A model generated the notes under the pieces. That model had not been told where the DNA came from. It did not search any database and saw nothing but the letters and a program-made list of their open reading frames with translations. The position numbers were made by a program, and so were the translations under genes. Of a stretch of 64,000 nucleotides of DNA, positions 11,201 to 26,200 are shown piece by piece. This DNA comes from Liolophura sinensis (lineage: Eukaryota > Mollusca > Polyplacophora > Chitonida > Chitonidae), in NCBI RefSeq assembly GCF_032854445.1, contig NC_088304.1, positions 27,411,732-27,475,731 on the forward strand, in the 5' to 3' direction. How positions within the stretch are numbered: the first letter of the stretch is position 1; the number at the start of each line of letters is the position of its first letter.

Positions 11201-14200
11201 ATTTAGGAATATACATGCTGACATATTGTAATAACTAAAATAATATCTTTAAACTATGTGGAATAGCACATTTCTCGCATAATATTTGACCTTTATAGGC
11301 TATAAATCACGCACAACAAAATTGAAAAAAGGATGTAACCCTTTCTTAAGCGCACAAATAAACAGCACATTGTAACAGTGTATCATTTGGTGAGGTAAAC
11401 GTACGAGCCTGTATGTTAATTGCTTAACAGACTCCATGTTGTTCTAAAGGTCATCTACATATAATATGTATATTTGCCACAGGTAGCAGGGTAGAAGTGA
11501 CGACCTTGACCTCTGTAAACTGGAATAATGTTGAATGTCGCTTTAAAGGACAACAACACAGGACAATCCAACTGCTGTTCTGTTCTCAAAACCTAAATCA
11601 TGGTGTCAAAAACTAATCTATATATAGGTTAATTTTAGAATGTTATAATGTTAGAATGTCAGAAGACCATTCAGCAAGGACATCGAGTAACAAATGGATT
11701 CATCACCACCATTTGCCATGTATGCTTTTCATGTGGGAGAATATATAAACCATTTTCATTATCAGTATAAAGGTATAAGAGTATGTCTTGTAATACTTAC
11801 TATGTTTAAAGGCTGGGCCAACAGATAGATGTGGACCGATTTCGTTTAGAGTTGGTGGTTGTGAAAATCCTTTTCTGGTCACCCACTGAGCAACCTGGCA
11901 TATCACTCGGTAATCTCCAGATCGTCGCTGGTTAAAGTCTGTTGGTTTTGCAAACTACAAAGTGACGATAAAGTCCAGCGATCTCATACTCCAACAGGCT
12001 GCATGTTTCAAACACGGAAGACGTAAATGTCTAATCTACATATTTTTATTGACTAGCTGACTTACCGTGCTTATTCCGAATAACTTCAACAAAATTTGCA
12101 AACGACAAAAGCTGTCTCATTTTCCCGATGTAACACGGTCTTTTGTGCTAATAGCTTATTTCCCTCCCCACGGGCATTAGAGCCATAGACATGTGAAGAA
12201 ACAGTACTGCCATTACTAACATACACATGATACTCAGCTTACCAGGTAGTTGTCATGTACGTTAAACCAGTCAGCTGGGTCATAACCACCTAAAGGCACA
12301 AATCTAGACGATGATCCTCCATAGAAGACGTTCTGGTAAATTTCGTTGCCTAGAGAAAACAGTACACATGTCATCAGCAGATACACTGAGGCAGCGTTTT
12401 ATTTTCTCAGGTTGAAAAGCTGCTGGCCCTTTCGGAATTTTGGAATCTCAATCCGAAAGACTCTTTGCTTACGACACGTAAATCTTCGTGTGTCTTCGAT
12501 CGACCCCATCTGGATGATATATTTTCTATCACAAGAATTGCATTTGCATTTGATTTTGTGGGGTGATCAATTTGTGTGTTTAGCTTTTGTGGAACAGATG
12601 CTACGCTCATGAAACAGTGATGTCACGCTGAAACAGAACTGTTATCCTGATTTGAATCGCGACAGAGAATAATGCTGTGTAAAAATACAAACCGCATTGA
12701 AAGTCAGTTAAAAGATTCAATATTATTTACCTTTGGGTAAGTTGGGTTCTTCGCTGTCAATGCGGGCTAGCTTTGGATAACGGCTAGTCCAGAGGCCATT
12801 TGTGTACGGTATTGCCTAATGAAAGCAGAAGTTGATGAAAATGTTTTATATAATGTTTTATAATTTAATAACTTTGAAACTTTATGCCATTGTAAGAGGA
12901 ATTTCATATAAAATCAATCTATTTTTCAAACTTTCAAAACCCTTCTGTCAGGTATAGTAATCAGTGATGTGTCAAAAAACTGTAAGTATTTATTTATTTG
13001 AAGGGTGTTTACAGTTCTCAAGATTATTTCACTTCTACAGCGGCTGTCAGTAGTGTGGCTGCTCCTGGGATATCACAAGGTATGATGCACCGAGTCACAT
13101 ATATTATAGAGTTGAAGATGACATATACGCAATGTTGCATGAGGGCTTACATGACCATAACTACCTGCTTCTGTCGATTTACATTTTGCACCACTACATT
13201 AAAATTACATTAAAGCTAACCTGCCTACCAACCTTTAGTCTCTGAAACAAGATCTGAGAGAACTTTCCCGAAATACCACGAGCATCCACTCCTACAGCTG
13301 CGTGCGTAGCATTGTAGAACACATTGTGGCGGACAATGTTGTCCCTGCCTCCGCCGATGTTCATATGCAACTCATTCTGAAAGAAACACCACATTTTGAC
13401 CCATAGGATGGTTTGATTTACAGAGAACACTAAATGTATGGCGTATTATGAAAGTGATCAAGGGTTTTCAACAACTAGACGTACAACTAAAAAGTTACAG
13501 ATGATTTCTCAGAAACACCACAAGTAATTGACCACATAATTTTTCAAGCACAATTACTTGTACAGTCTTAATAATAGTTTAGATCAAACAGATTCTGATC
13601 AAAATATCCTTCATCTTTTGTATGTTTGGTTTTCATGTTTGTTTGAACAAAATAAATATTGAAGTTGTGTCGTGGGCGTTATCTACGTGGGCGTTATCCA
13701 CGTGAGCGTTAAAGGGTTGATCCAGCATAACATTTTAAGTGACAATAAACCATGTTTATACAAACAATTCCAATACTTGACAGTATTCAACAATATTAAG
13801 AAATATGCTTACATAGTTTTCAGTGCATGGTCTGCCAATTTTATTTTTTATTTTTTCATTTACCTTTTTTTGCATTAAAAAATATGGCACATATTGATAT
13901 CTCCCAGATTAAATCGAGACTTACGTCGTGGAATACGTTATTCTCTATCGTTACGCTGGAGTACTGATCGTCCAGCATTATTCCCCGAACCTGCGCACCA
14001 GGCATGTAGCGAAGCACGTGGTGGATATGATTCTCTTTAATGACATTTCCTCTCTGACAAAGTAGAAGAGATCATAAAGGAGAATAAAACATACACGGTG
14101 CTAAAAGTTCATTATAGTGCACGTTGCGTAATGGATTTCATTGAAATAATAAGAATGCTTTCATTAATTTTCCTTTTCTGCTGAATGTTTAGCACATTTC

Positions 14201-17200
14201 TTGCCATTTCACAATCATTTCCTTTTCCTAAAATATCACACTATCGCTATGATGCAAAATGTATAGTGTATGTGTTATGTTTCTGCTAAGACGTGAATTG
14301 CAGACTGCTTGTTATGAAGTGGCCTCGGTGATGGCATTTAACATTATGTCACCTTTCATCATTCCTGTTTCAATGGTAACATAGCGCAGACATTACGCTG
14401 CCTCACTAAAGCGTTATACCGATGACGCCAAAAAATGAAGTTTCACTAAACGTCTAGCCAAGGAAGCATTACACTTAAGAACGTTCAAGCCTAAGGTATA
14501 AGTGTGGATTAAACTCAGATCTGTCGCTTTCTATGCCGACACTTGCACAGAACTATGGTTCCTTTCACGCTAAATGGAATAGTTGTTTTCACCAATTGTT
14601 ATAACTTACACATGTCCAGTCCCGTCCGGTGTGAATCCCGCCACAGTCCGAGGCTCCCGTGCACAGATGATGTACGTGATTTTTCCTTATCATGTGATCA
14701 TTACCCTACGGAGAATAACGAGGGCAGAAAACCAGTGTTTAAACCACACTAGATTTCACACATTTTCAAATTTACAAATTTAAGCCTATATTTCAAAACA
14801 GTGTGATCGTTTTATGATTTCCCAGAAATATATTCTGGAGCTTATAACGTTGGTGAAAGTATGGCAAAAGATCTTTGTAAAGGAGTCGTGGGAATGGTTT
14901 TCTGTGCTGGACTCGCTATAAATGCGGTGGAATGCAGTTTAAAAATGTTATACCAATTCAGGTCTCCCGCTCACCACTGTTCAACGTCATCTTGAGGCTA
15001 CACATTCGAAGCTAGTGCAATTAAACTGCCGCACAAACATTATAGGTTCTTGATATACTATAATTGTCTGTTATTTAATACCCTGTTAAAATACATCCAA
15101 ATTTTAATTGTTTTGGATACAACTAACAACTTTTTGTCCAAAAATACCACCAAATCTCTGTAGGTTACCAAAGTGACAAAATGCTCTGACTTTACTTCGA
15201 GCAACAACCGTTAAAGAGAATTAATACAATCACATCAGGTTGATTTCTTTATTCTGGGTATTTCCCAGTTTCTCTGAAAGGAGACCTGACAAGTGTTATA
15301 ACCCCTGAGTTCACATCATGCCGGTTGAACACCGGTTAAATTATTGGCGTCTATCACCCATCATGAAAGACTATTCCGTCTCCTTTTATACAGAACAAAC
15401 ATGGCCTTTTCCAGCCTCATAGGCTCTGGTTGTTCATTTAGTTAATAGGTATTTTACGCTGTACTCAGGAATATGTCACTTATACGACGGTGGAGCGAAG
15501 AACGAATGAATGATTATGGCTTGAAGCCACATCGGCAATATTTCAGCTATATTGTGGCGATATTGCTAACAAATAACATGGGCAAGCGTGCAAAAGACCT
15601 GGTATGGTACGCCGGGGAACCGCCCACAATGTAGGAAAATGGACCTCGATTAGCGAAACTCACTATGGCTGTGAGTGGCAGCCACTGACACACTCGTAAG
15701 GCTACTTTTTTCAGTTTTGATTACTCGTCTTTTCCTGTTGTCAATCATACGGCGTATAAACATTCACACAACGCACTGAAGCGATGTATAGGTCATAAAA
15801 TCGATAAATTGTAGCCGGCTCGAATCACAGAATTTACTGATGTAATGCCAAGCACGCAGTTAGTGTACTACAAATTGATACTGCCATCTACTTCTGCCAT
15901 GGGAGGCAAACTTATTACGCATAACTGATTGTAAATGGCTTGGTTGGGTGAGGCCGGGAATTGCCCTAGTGCAAGAAACTGTGCACCTCAAGAAGCGAAA
16001 TTGAATATAGCTCTGATTGACAGCTGCTGGCACACTCGTAAGGCTATTTTTCAGTTCTCTTTTACTTCCCCTTTCCTTTTATATAGCAATATTACATTAA
16101 TGCAATGTACAGGTCATAAAATCGAACAATTGGTAGTCTGCTCCAGTCACACTGAAATTTCTTTTGTTTTTGTATTGAACACTGTAGAGTTATGAAAATC
16201 ACTGCACTATAAATGTAACTTTCTAAAAGTTATTGAGCGCACAGTTATGCACCAATTAATTACATAAATATAAAACAAATGTAACTTTCAGCCTTACACT
16301 TTCTCAGCGTATAACATGTTAATGTTATTGATAGCAAATGGACCGCATGTGGTTTCAGCCAGGATTCAAGTAGGATGTCGATATAGTTGCCAAATGTTAC
16401 GTAATACCACACGGCCTTTATCTTTACTCACACAAAACTATGCTCCCCCCCCCCCCAAAAAAAAAAAGAGCCACAAAGACTCCAACTCTTCTCTGATATG
16501 CAACCTTTTCTCAGCAGGGCCCTCGTTAGTCCACTGTACTATGGAGGAAGCCTGATTGACCATGGCAGAAGTTCAGATTTAAAACTTGCTAAAATATCAC
16601 AAAACTCCTTACATTATAAAGTTTATGTTTTACAGCACGTAGAAAAACTCACATGAAGGTTTCATTAAAGACATATTTCTAGTTTACGTTGATCTTAGTA
16701 GTTTAACTTAACGGTATGTGCCTTGTTTTAATGAAAAATTGTTGTTTTTCATCGAGAGTGCATTTTTGGAGGGTTAATAGTAAGCAACCATCTCTTTTAT
16801 GGCATTATAATTATCATGAGTGGTTCGACCAAGTTTTATATTTCTGATTCCGAAATTTACAGAATTGTGCTGGTATTTTGAAATTTCACATTCGTATCGT
16901 ACGTCCCTGGGGCCGATTCTCCGCCCTACTGAACCAGGTTCTTTCCTTCCATTTCTGACGTGTATACCTTATCACAAAGAAGAGGCCTCCGTGGTCAGTT
17001 GGTTAGCGCGCTAGCGCAGCGTAATGACCCAGGGGCCTCTCACCAAGGCGGTCGCTGTTGAGTTCAAGTCCACCTTATGCTGGCTTCCTCTCCGGCCGTC
17101 CGTGGGAAGGTCCACCAGCAACTTGCGGATGGTCGTGGGTTTCCCCCATGCTCTGCCCGGTTTCCTCCCACCATTATGCTGGCCACCGTCGTATAAGTGA

Positions 17201-20200
17201 AATATTCTTGAGTACGGCGTAAAACACCAATGAAATAAAAAAGAAAAGCCTCGTGTGCATCTAGGGCACTACAGTTAAAGTTTCTGGAAAATATCACTGA
17301 ACTCTGAACATTTTATGGACATCAAAAGTACTTAACTGGACACTAATTTTCCAGAAAAGTCCAAAACATTCTTTTGTCTTAGGCTGTGTCGATAGGTGGA
17401 GAATTTTAAGAAGTTCTGTATTTTCTACCCAATGCCATTGTCTTACAAGGAAATAAGATAGAATTTCTAAGAATTTGATAACTGTGTAGTCAAGATTCTG
17501 TATGCTCTAGATAACTTCAACACTTAATTAAGTTCTGTATTCTCCTCGACTTTTAGGTCAAATTTATTTAGATTGCATTAAGTTTTTAATTCCGTGTCGC
17601 ATGACATGCATCATTACTGTACATGTCTGACGAAAACTAACCACCTAGAAATCAAGATTATTGCTGATGTCATTTCATGTCCTAAGAACTGTCCCTAAGA
17701 AACTGGAGAATACGTAAGAAAAAACACTTGTGGTCATACAGTAGCGCCATTACGTACGTAGGTTATCACCATTTCTTTAAGGTGTTTGATCTCGGTTTAT
17801 GCGCCTGATAGGCGGTAGCTAAAGCCCTCGGTCATTTATGTGACATTATGTGATATTGTAGGGGAAAGTCCAAATTGCTTTTTTACATATTGTAGGGAAA
17901 AGTCCAAGCTGTATGTGATGGTATGGAATATTTTTTTCCACCACGCGAGGGTTAAGGCATGTGTATTTTGGGGTTGAAGTTGAGAATTTACTACATAAAT
18001 AGTCAGGAAAGTCAACAGGCCTACCTAACCTGTAAGTGATCTCTGTTGACTTACCAGCCACCATATACCTGTATACCGTCCATCATGGATGTGGTTGAAC
18101 TGCAGAACTGCCCCTACCCCATTGACACTGATGCCATGCTGACCCACAGCACCAGCCCGAGAGAAACTCCATATGTGGTTGTTTTCCACCAGGTTGCCCG
18201 ATGACGTCAGTGTTTTCCTCTCACCACCTGAGACAGATGACGCACGGGAAAAGACATGAGTAATTCTAGACCAGTGACGAATAATTAACAGTGTTTTACC
18301 TAATTCTGACAAGGTCATGGTGCTAGGGGCCGTGTAATATATCATTATTCATGTCTACCGACTTAGTTGGATTTAGACATTCAGAGATATCATTGTCATT
18401 AGCTTATTAACGTAAGAGTCAAGTCACTGGCATTACAAACGATGAAATCCACGATGCTGATCATGATGATAACGCTGACATCATCCTGTACCATCGATAT
18501 GTATCCCTCCGTCTGTGTCGTGGATTTCACACTGACGAATGGTCACGTGTTTACTGGACTTCACAAATATTCCGTAAGAACCTGGACAAGAAAAGTTCAG
18601 ATTCGAGTCTCACCAACATAAAAAAGTGTACTTGATTTCTTTTGAACTTTTATTGTATGAGATACATTCAACCCGGGCCATTGTTCGTCCCGTTAAATCT
18701 TGCATCACTTCATAAGAAATTATTCAACAAGTGATAATACTGAACAGATTTGCACAATGTCCAAGCCAAGCCTCTACACTTTGGAACAATACTTCAGCTA
18801 TTTATGTATTCAGCATCTGCCACCAGAGTATCAGTCCAGATGCATGTGTAAGATGCTGTGTGGGAAAAATTGTTATTTTCCCTCTGTTCGAAGTTATTTC
18901 ATCTAATTCAATTATTCTCGTCGCCAATTAGCAAAATATCATAACCATGTAAAAAAGATATGGACAAGAAAGCAATAAACAACAGACAATTGACACTTAG
19001 ACAAAATGTTCACCCGTATTCTTGATCTCTAGCCTTTGCAAATTCACGTTGTCCAGATGGTCTCCAGCTATCGCCCTATGTCGACAGTTCTCCAATATAA
19101 GATCTTCCATTGTTACTGACGACACGTTTGAAAATCTGTAAACAAAGTAGTTCATACTTTCTTAACTCGGATGTGGTCCATCTACTTTACAATGTTTGAC
19201 ATTTTGGGCGAGGGCTATGTGTAAAATGGACGAAATCTGGAGACAGACCACCAGGCACGTGATAAATTTCATTCAGCGAGAAATTTATTTTAATAGCGCC
19301 GGGGCCTCGGGGCTCAGTTGGTTAACGCACTAGGGTAGTGCATTGACCCAGGAGCCTTTCACCAAAGTACAAAGCTGTGAGTACAAGTCCAGCTTATGCT
19401 GACTTCCTCTCCGGCCGTGCGTGGGAAGGTCTGGCAGCAAACTACGGATGGTCGTGGGTTTCCACCGGGCTCTGCCCGGTTCTCTTCCACCATAATGCTG
19501 GCCGCCAATGTATAAGTGAAATATTCTTGAGTACAGCGTAAAACACCTATCAAATAAATAAACAAATTTAATAAGGCCAAGAAGCAGTCATCCTAATTTT
19601 GAGAGAAACCGGTAGGTCAACAACAAAGAGCACCATTCAAATACAAGCTTAAAATACTTAGATAGGCATCGACCAGGGAAATGTTTCAGATACACAGGAA
19701 TCAACTATACAAAGTGTGACTTTAGAGAAACACAGTAAAAGTGACCACTCACTGGAAAAGATCGTTAATCAAGGAAGCGTAGATGATATCGCTCGTCTCG
19801 ACCTGCCCGTTATGCTCGGGAGGCCAAACGTACAGAATGCCTGTCTCCTTATCGACGTAGTACTCTCCCTTAAATAAACAGTAACTTAAAAGTGATTGTG
19901 ACAAATTGTTGCCGGTTGCAAGAAATAAGTATTAAGTGAATTTGAGATGCGGTCTATATGCTCATTTCTAAGTGGATGTATATTTAACAGTTTGCATCGG
20001 GCTTATGAGTGTATGATCAGCCAATCAAACGACCATAACACTTATCTTGAATAAATGTATCTTAAAATTACAAACAACCAATAAATAAAATGCATGGAAA
20101 AGTTTGTCATCAGTTCATTTTCGCACACCGACGAAGTAGGCAGTTTAATATAGTTTTTAATATTAGTTTACCCGAACCAAGACTTGCTTTTTGGAATAAA

Positions 20201-23200
20201 AGCCTAGGTAAATATCTGAAAACATGCAGTTCATTTTTTTATTTTTTGTCAATTACAAGTTCTTTTAAAATAAAGCACAAACTGTACATCAAATTAACCC
20301 ATAAAATAGAAGCAAACATGTATGTAAATAATACAATGCATACCTGTTGATCTAGTTCTGACAATGCATTGAACACGTTGAAATATGCGCCTTGGCTGGT
20401 GTATCCAGAATTTGGTCCCAGTGTAAAATGTCCTGAAACAACAAATGTGTTTAGATATTTGACGTTTCACGTCGTGCTCAGAAAACAGAAGGACAGAAAT
20501 CGACAATTTTTTTTTAGCTGTGATGACAGTAAAACTGAAAAAGCCTTTTATCAGAATGTAAAAGATTTATTTATTATTTGATTGGTTCTTTACGTCTTAC
20601 TCAAGAATATTTCACTTATACGAAAGCGGCCAGCATTATGGTGGGAGGAAACCGGGCAGAGCCTGGAGGAAACCCACGACCATTCGCAGGTTGCTGGGAG
20701 ACCTTCTCACGTACGGCCCGAGAGGAAGCCAGCATGACAGTATCCTTTGAAGAGGGATAAATCATGTCTCTTATTTGAATGCTGAAGGAGACCCAGCCAA
20801 GGTCGGAGGCAGAAAAAGGTTTGCCTATAAGCAACTGCTTGTTCCGGACTAATTTTCTGTGGCCATTAACCCTTAGATGTGATTTCTGGGTCTTCTTTCC
20901 ACAATACTTTTTGCATTAAACCAGATAAATGCAATATTTATAGGTTATTGGATTGTATTGTCCTGTATGGACGAGTCCCGGGCGCCCAGGAAAGGGACGA
21001 GCTTGCCCAGGACGAGGTAAAAACCGTGCTAATTATTTCGTATCGCGTAACAATAGTGGATAGCTGGTTGCGGACGAATACGGAATACAGAATGGAGCAC
21101 TTTCATTCGCTGACGGAAAACTTTGTCAGGCGCACGTGGCCGAAGTAGTATTTACAAACAGAAGTGTAAAGAAAAGGAATGCAGACGTTTCAGTGAAAAT
21201 CAAAAGTGCAGTTATTGAAAACTGCGCCGTCGAACAGACTAATGTAATTCTTACAGGATGAGGATGAAAGAGAAGTTTTGCTGACAAAGTTAGCTGATTA
21301 TCCTTGGGATTCTGTCCGGAAGATGATGGCATCGGAGTCGTGAAAACTTCGTTTGTGTGCACTTGAACCGACCGGCTAGAGAGTGGTAGCGCGGGAGATG
21401 GTTGACTGAAAGCGTGATTACCCTGAAGTAAACTCGACATTTGCTTCTGCTCTACGTGATTTAATTTAGAATCATGCTCCTGGATGCTAGCAAGGGATTT
21501 GTGTCCGGTGATCTGCATAATTGTATGTGGAGCGACGCCAAATTTTACAAGGGCTTGGACGGATGTTTTTCGGACAGAGTGATTAGTTTTCCGGCCTTTC
21601 AGTCCAGCAGCCTCCCAAACGATGTTCTCCCACTGGAGTGGAGTAATTCCACACAGATGCATCAGGTTTAAGGCGACATTCGGGAATTGGTGAGAGGTAG
21701 AACGGACTGTCCGGAGACACAGATTTTTCTGGACAAGAACGGACGAACATCTTGTTGTGTCGTCTGCTTGTTGACAAACAAAAAGTAGTCCGTACGTGTG
21801 ACGTCACAGTTACAACTGTCCTCTGTATTCAAAATATTGGACACTTGTGTTTACTACATAATATAGTAGGCGCTGGACACTTAGGTGTATAATAAGATGA
21901 TATACAACTAAGATCAACATAACATTGAACAATATGATTTACCAGTCAGAGATGAACTAAAATTACGTGAAGTGTTTAAGAGTCGCCATGTTAGACAGTT
22001 CCTAAGTCCACATTTAGAAATCATAAATTGGGAACTTTGGGAAAAAAAACATACGTACAGTACAGCCGAATCCTATTTATCTTAAACCCATTGTGACTGG
22101 AGGATACGCTGACTGTCGGCTCATTCTCAGCCTACGATACGCGGACAATGCACCTTCATGCGCGTACCGTGACGACCATCTTACGCAGACCCTCAGCCGA
22201 CCCTCGCCGGACCGTCAGCGGATGTTGATCCATGATCAGCAAATGTTTTAACGCTAAATACGAACCAGTTTAATGCAAACCGTCACGCCTGTTATGAACA
22301 CCGTTATGGCTCGCAGCAGAATTACTTGCATACGAAGTTCGCACAAATATCGAGTTTTAATAGCTTACTGTTTGGGCCCCTTACTGTCTTGTTCTCTAGC
22401 TCGTGTACACCATTCTCTTGAGGACAGGAGATTCACGTTTGTCTCGAGTACATGATCTTTTGTTTTAGTATAAAATACTTCACTAATACAGTGATAAAAA
22501 TAAATATCCAGCCAACTTAGCCAAGATCTATGACAAAGTTATGTGCCTAAAAATGTACGCATGCGCAACGCATTCCTTTTTCTGAAGTCCGCGCTGTACA
22601 CGACGGCTGTATACAACCGTGGCGGTGTTTCATAATTTGGGAACGGGATCATGTTCTTTGCTTTATCGGTACATTTATCACAGTGTCATGTAGGACACAA
22701 AAATTACGCATCCTGGGTGTTTATATAGGCTTAAAAACCTCTACTGAAAATGTATACGTAATGAGTCATCACACAAGGCCTATAATTTATCAAATTCGAA
22801 ACGCTCACATGTATAAATGCCAACACGTTGATGTTTTCCCTTTAAATTAGAGTCCCTAAAATGTATCTCAATATTCACAATTGTCGGTCCTATCGTTTAT
22901 TAAGTTTCATAAGCACACAAAAATGTTTCTTATTTATTTATTTGATTGGTGTTTTACGCCGAACTCAAGAATATTTCACTTATAAGACGGCGGCCAGGTT
23001 TATTATAAGACGAAGGCAATTATATGTTCATAAATTATGAAAATACACCAAAGAAAGGAAAAATCAAAGCCGGAAATTTTTGCTGCCGGTAGAAAATCTA
23101 TTTGCGCAATTAGAATCCAACTCTTGCTGTTACTTTAGAATAGCCCAAATAATTACCTTTCACAAACTATCAGCCTCTTGTGTGCACGTTTTACTTTCAA

Positions 23201-26200
23201 GGCGGTAATAAAGTTCTAAAAGTTTATAGAGAAAGTCGCGCGAATAATACAAGGCCTACAATGTACACCAAACGCCAGCATGTGAATGAATGTCGTAAAA
23301 AATGATGCGCCGACCATGGCGCCACCATGCACGAACTGTCGACGGACTGTTGGCCAACACTACGCCGACCCAACGCCGACACTATTTTGATGGTGTGTAG
23401 AGGATGACGGCGTGTTTGACCATGGTCCGGCCAGGGTCAGTGTATAGTGGGCGCATCATACACGGACCATCCGATCACAATGGGCAAAGGATTAATGGTT
23501 AGGATCCAGTTGCACTGTAACTTTGAGAGGCTCTGAAAATCTTACCTTCGTGTTATTCATGTCTGATGTGCTAAAGGGTGGCTGTTTGGAAGTTAAAGAA
23601 TATTGGTTTGTGTTATATATTCATATTTGGCATTAAAAGAACATTCTGATGTTTTATGTGGCGTGAAACAAAGACGATGTGACACGAACACAAACCTGGT
23701 CTCATGCCATAACGTAGTTTTGTGCTCAGTGTGATCATGTTGTTAGATGGGTCCACTTTAGCAACATGGGCTGATTCGTCCGCCCAATCCCAATACCTGA
23801 AACACCGATTGATAGCGATGTATTATAAATAAGGTCACATATAGACAAATTAGGGTGAGATATCGGTGGTAGCCAAGTCTGTTCATTTACCAGTATTTGC
23901 AGAAACTAACACGTCAACATTCGTTACCATCAAGTAATGAAGATCGGCTTTCGGCGTATTTACTACTAAACACATCAAATATAGCCTTAATCAATCTGCT
24001 TATGTTTTAATCCACAAAATCTGAAGTTCATACAAATACCCGGCTTACCAAAATCCGTACACCCACAAATCCTTCTCTGTTGCCCACTTCTGTGCTCTCG
24101 AACCAACAGCAGAATGGCTGTACGTAAACTTTTGACCTCGGGGACCATCTGGGGTTGTGACAACGTTTTTGTAGGAGCCCTGGATAATAGAAAGGAAGCT
24201 GTCCAGAGGAAAACATTTGGTGGTTGATACCTATTCTGAGCGTGGATTCTCATGTAAAGATTTGACCTAAAAATGACAAACATTTTTAAAGTCACACATT
24301 TTGCTTGATTCTGATTTATTTGTCCACTTTATGGGCCAGTTTGTGTGTGAACTTTGAATAATTTCTTATCAGAAAAACCGTGAGTGAAGTTAGACTGTGG
24401 TTCGCAGTAACCAGTTAGCTATTCAGCGGGGACAAGCCCTTATTTCTATAAATTGTATATTCGGCTATATCTTCATTAATACTGCACCTACAGACATCAT
24501 ACTTGGTACTTTAATAACACTTAATGTGGGCTATCGCGTGATGCTTACGATTCCCGATTCTGACACCTGGGGGCGCTTCTGTGAATAGCAGTCTGAGTAA
24601 CAGTCTAAATAGCAGCCTGTCCCATATCTCCATAAATACAGCACCAACAGACATCATATTTTGTACATTATTGACACTTAATGCGTGCTATCACATGTTG
24701 CCAAAAAATGCTTAAGTACTACGCCTACGCCACAGATATCATACTTGGTACATTATTGACATTTATTGCGGGCTATCACGTGATGTACATGATTCCCGAT
24801 TCTGCCACCTGGGGTCTCTTTTGTGAATAGCAGTCTGACACATATCTCCATTGATGCTGCATCTACAAACGTCACATTTCGTACAGGAATGACACATATT
24901 GCTGGCTTTCACGTCATGCCAATGATTCCTGATTCTGACACCAGGGGGCGCTTCTGTGAATAGCAGTCTGATCAGCAGTCTGGTCCATATCTCCAATAAT
25001 ACTGCACCTACCGACATCATAGTTGGTAACATTTTTAAAATATAAATTGATATAGTGGTTTGTTAAAAAAAGTTTCGTTAAAAAGTTTGCTTAACAATTT
25101 AGTGTGTTTTCAGATGTTCGTTTAAACGTTTGATACCGTTTTGTCGGGTTGGAAAATAGGTCTTTATGTATCAAATATGAGATCTCTACGTTTATTGAAA
25201 AAGGTGATAACTCCGGTTAAGAAATAAATTAATACATGTGTAAGCAATTCAGCGTGATGCCAGCTTACAACATCTTGGTAAAGGCGTTGAAACCATTTAA
25301 AGCTCAGTAAAATGTTGGAGTAAAACCTGCGTTTGACGTCACCTGATGTCGGGGCAAAGGCTATTGATTGCCTTTTGCAGGACTTTATAAAGGGCCGTAA
25401 TCACCAAATAAAATCTATATGCATCTGTTATATTTTTTTCATAAGAATTTTTTTAGGAAATAAATGATTTGTAGGGTTTGTGATGTGATGTTTGTTGTGT
25501 ATGAAGTCTGAGATATGTATGTCTATTGCTTAAGGCACCAATGCTGGTTTACAGATCAGTTAACAGTAGGGCTATTAGTAAGCGCTAATTCTGATGCCAC
25601 CTGGTGTCGGATGTCAAGATTCTTGGCGACAATTTTTAGCGTTCGGAAAGTTGTGTTTAGTTATCAAGTTTGACCAATGTGTATCTATAACACTTTATAG
25701 GAGAGAATTTTCTTTACTGTTTACTATTCCTAATTAGTATAAGGAAATTATAACTAAATTCTTTGAGTTGGTTAAGTGTATAAAACCATTAAATAGTTTT
25801 GTTAACAGTTTAGTTAAAAAGGCAATTCTGGCGTTAGCAGACACTCGACGTCAAAGAATTTCATGCCCTTTTGTACGGTTTGCAAATTGGGGCTTTAATA
25901 TCAAGTATATGTCTGTTTTTTTTGTTTTTGTTTGGTAACATTTTTGTTTATGTAAATTTGTGTTTTCCAGACAAAGTAGTCGTTCGTCCCTTTTCAATTG
26001 GTTAAGAATCTGAAACCATTGAACAATTTTGTTAACAATTAAAATCCGGTTAATAATTTACTGTGATTTCAGATGGCATCGGACGTTAAAATGTTTGACA
26101 CCGTTTTGTAGGGCTGGAAATGAGATGTTTATGTATTAAGGAGATGTGTACGTTTATTGGTCAAGGTGATAACTCCGATTAATTTTTTTTTTGTATTAAA

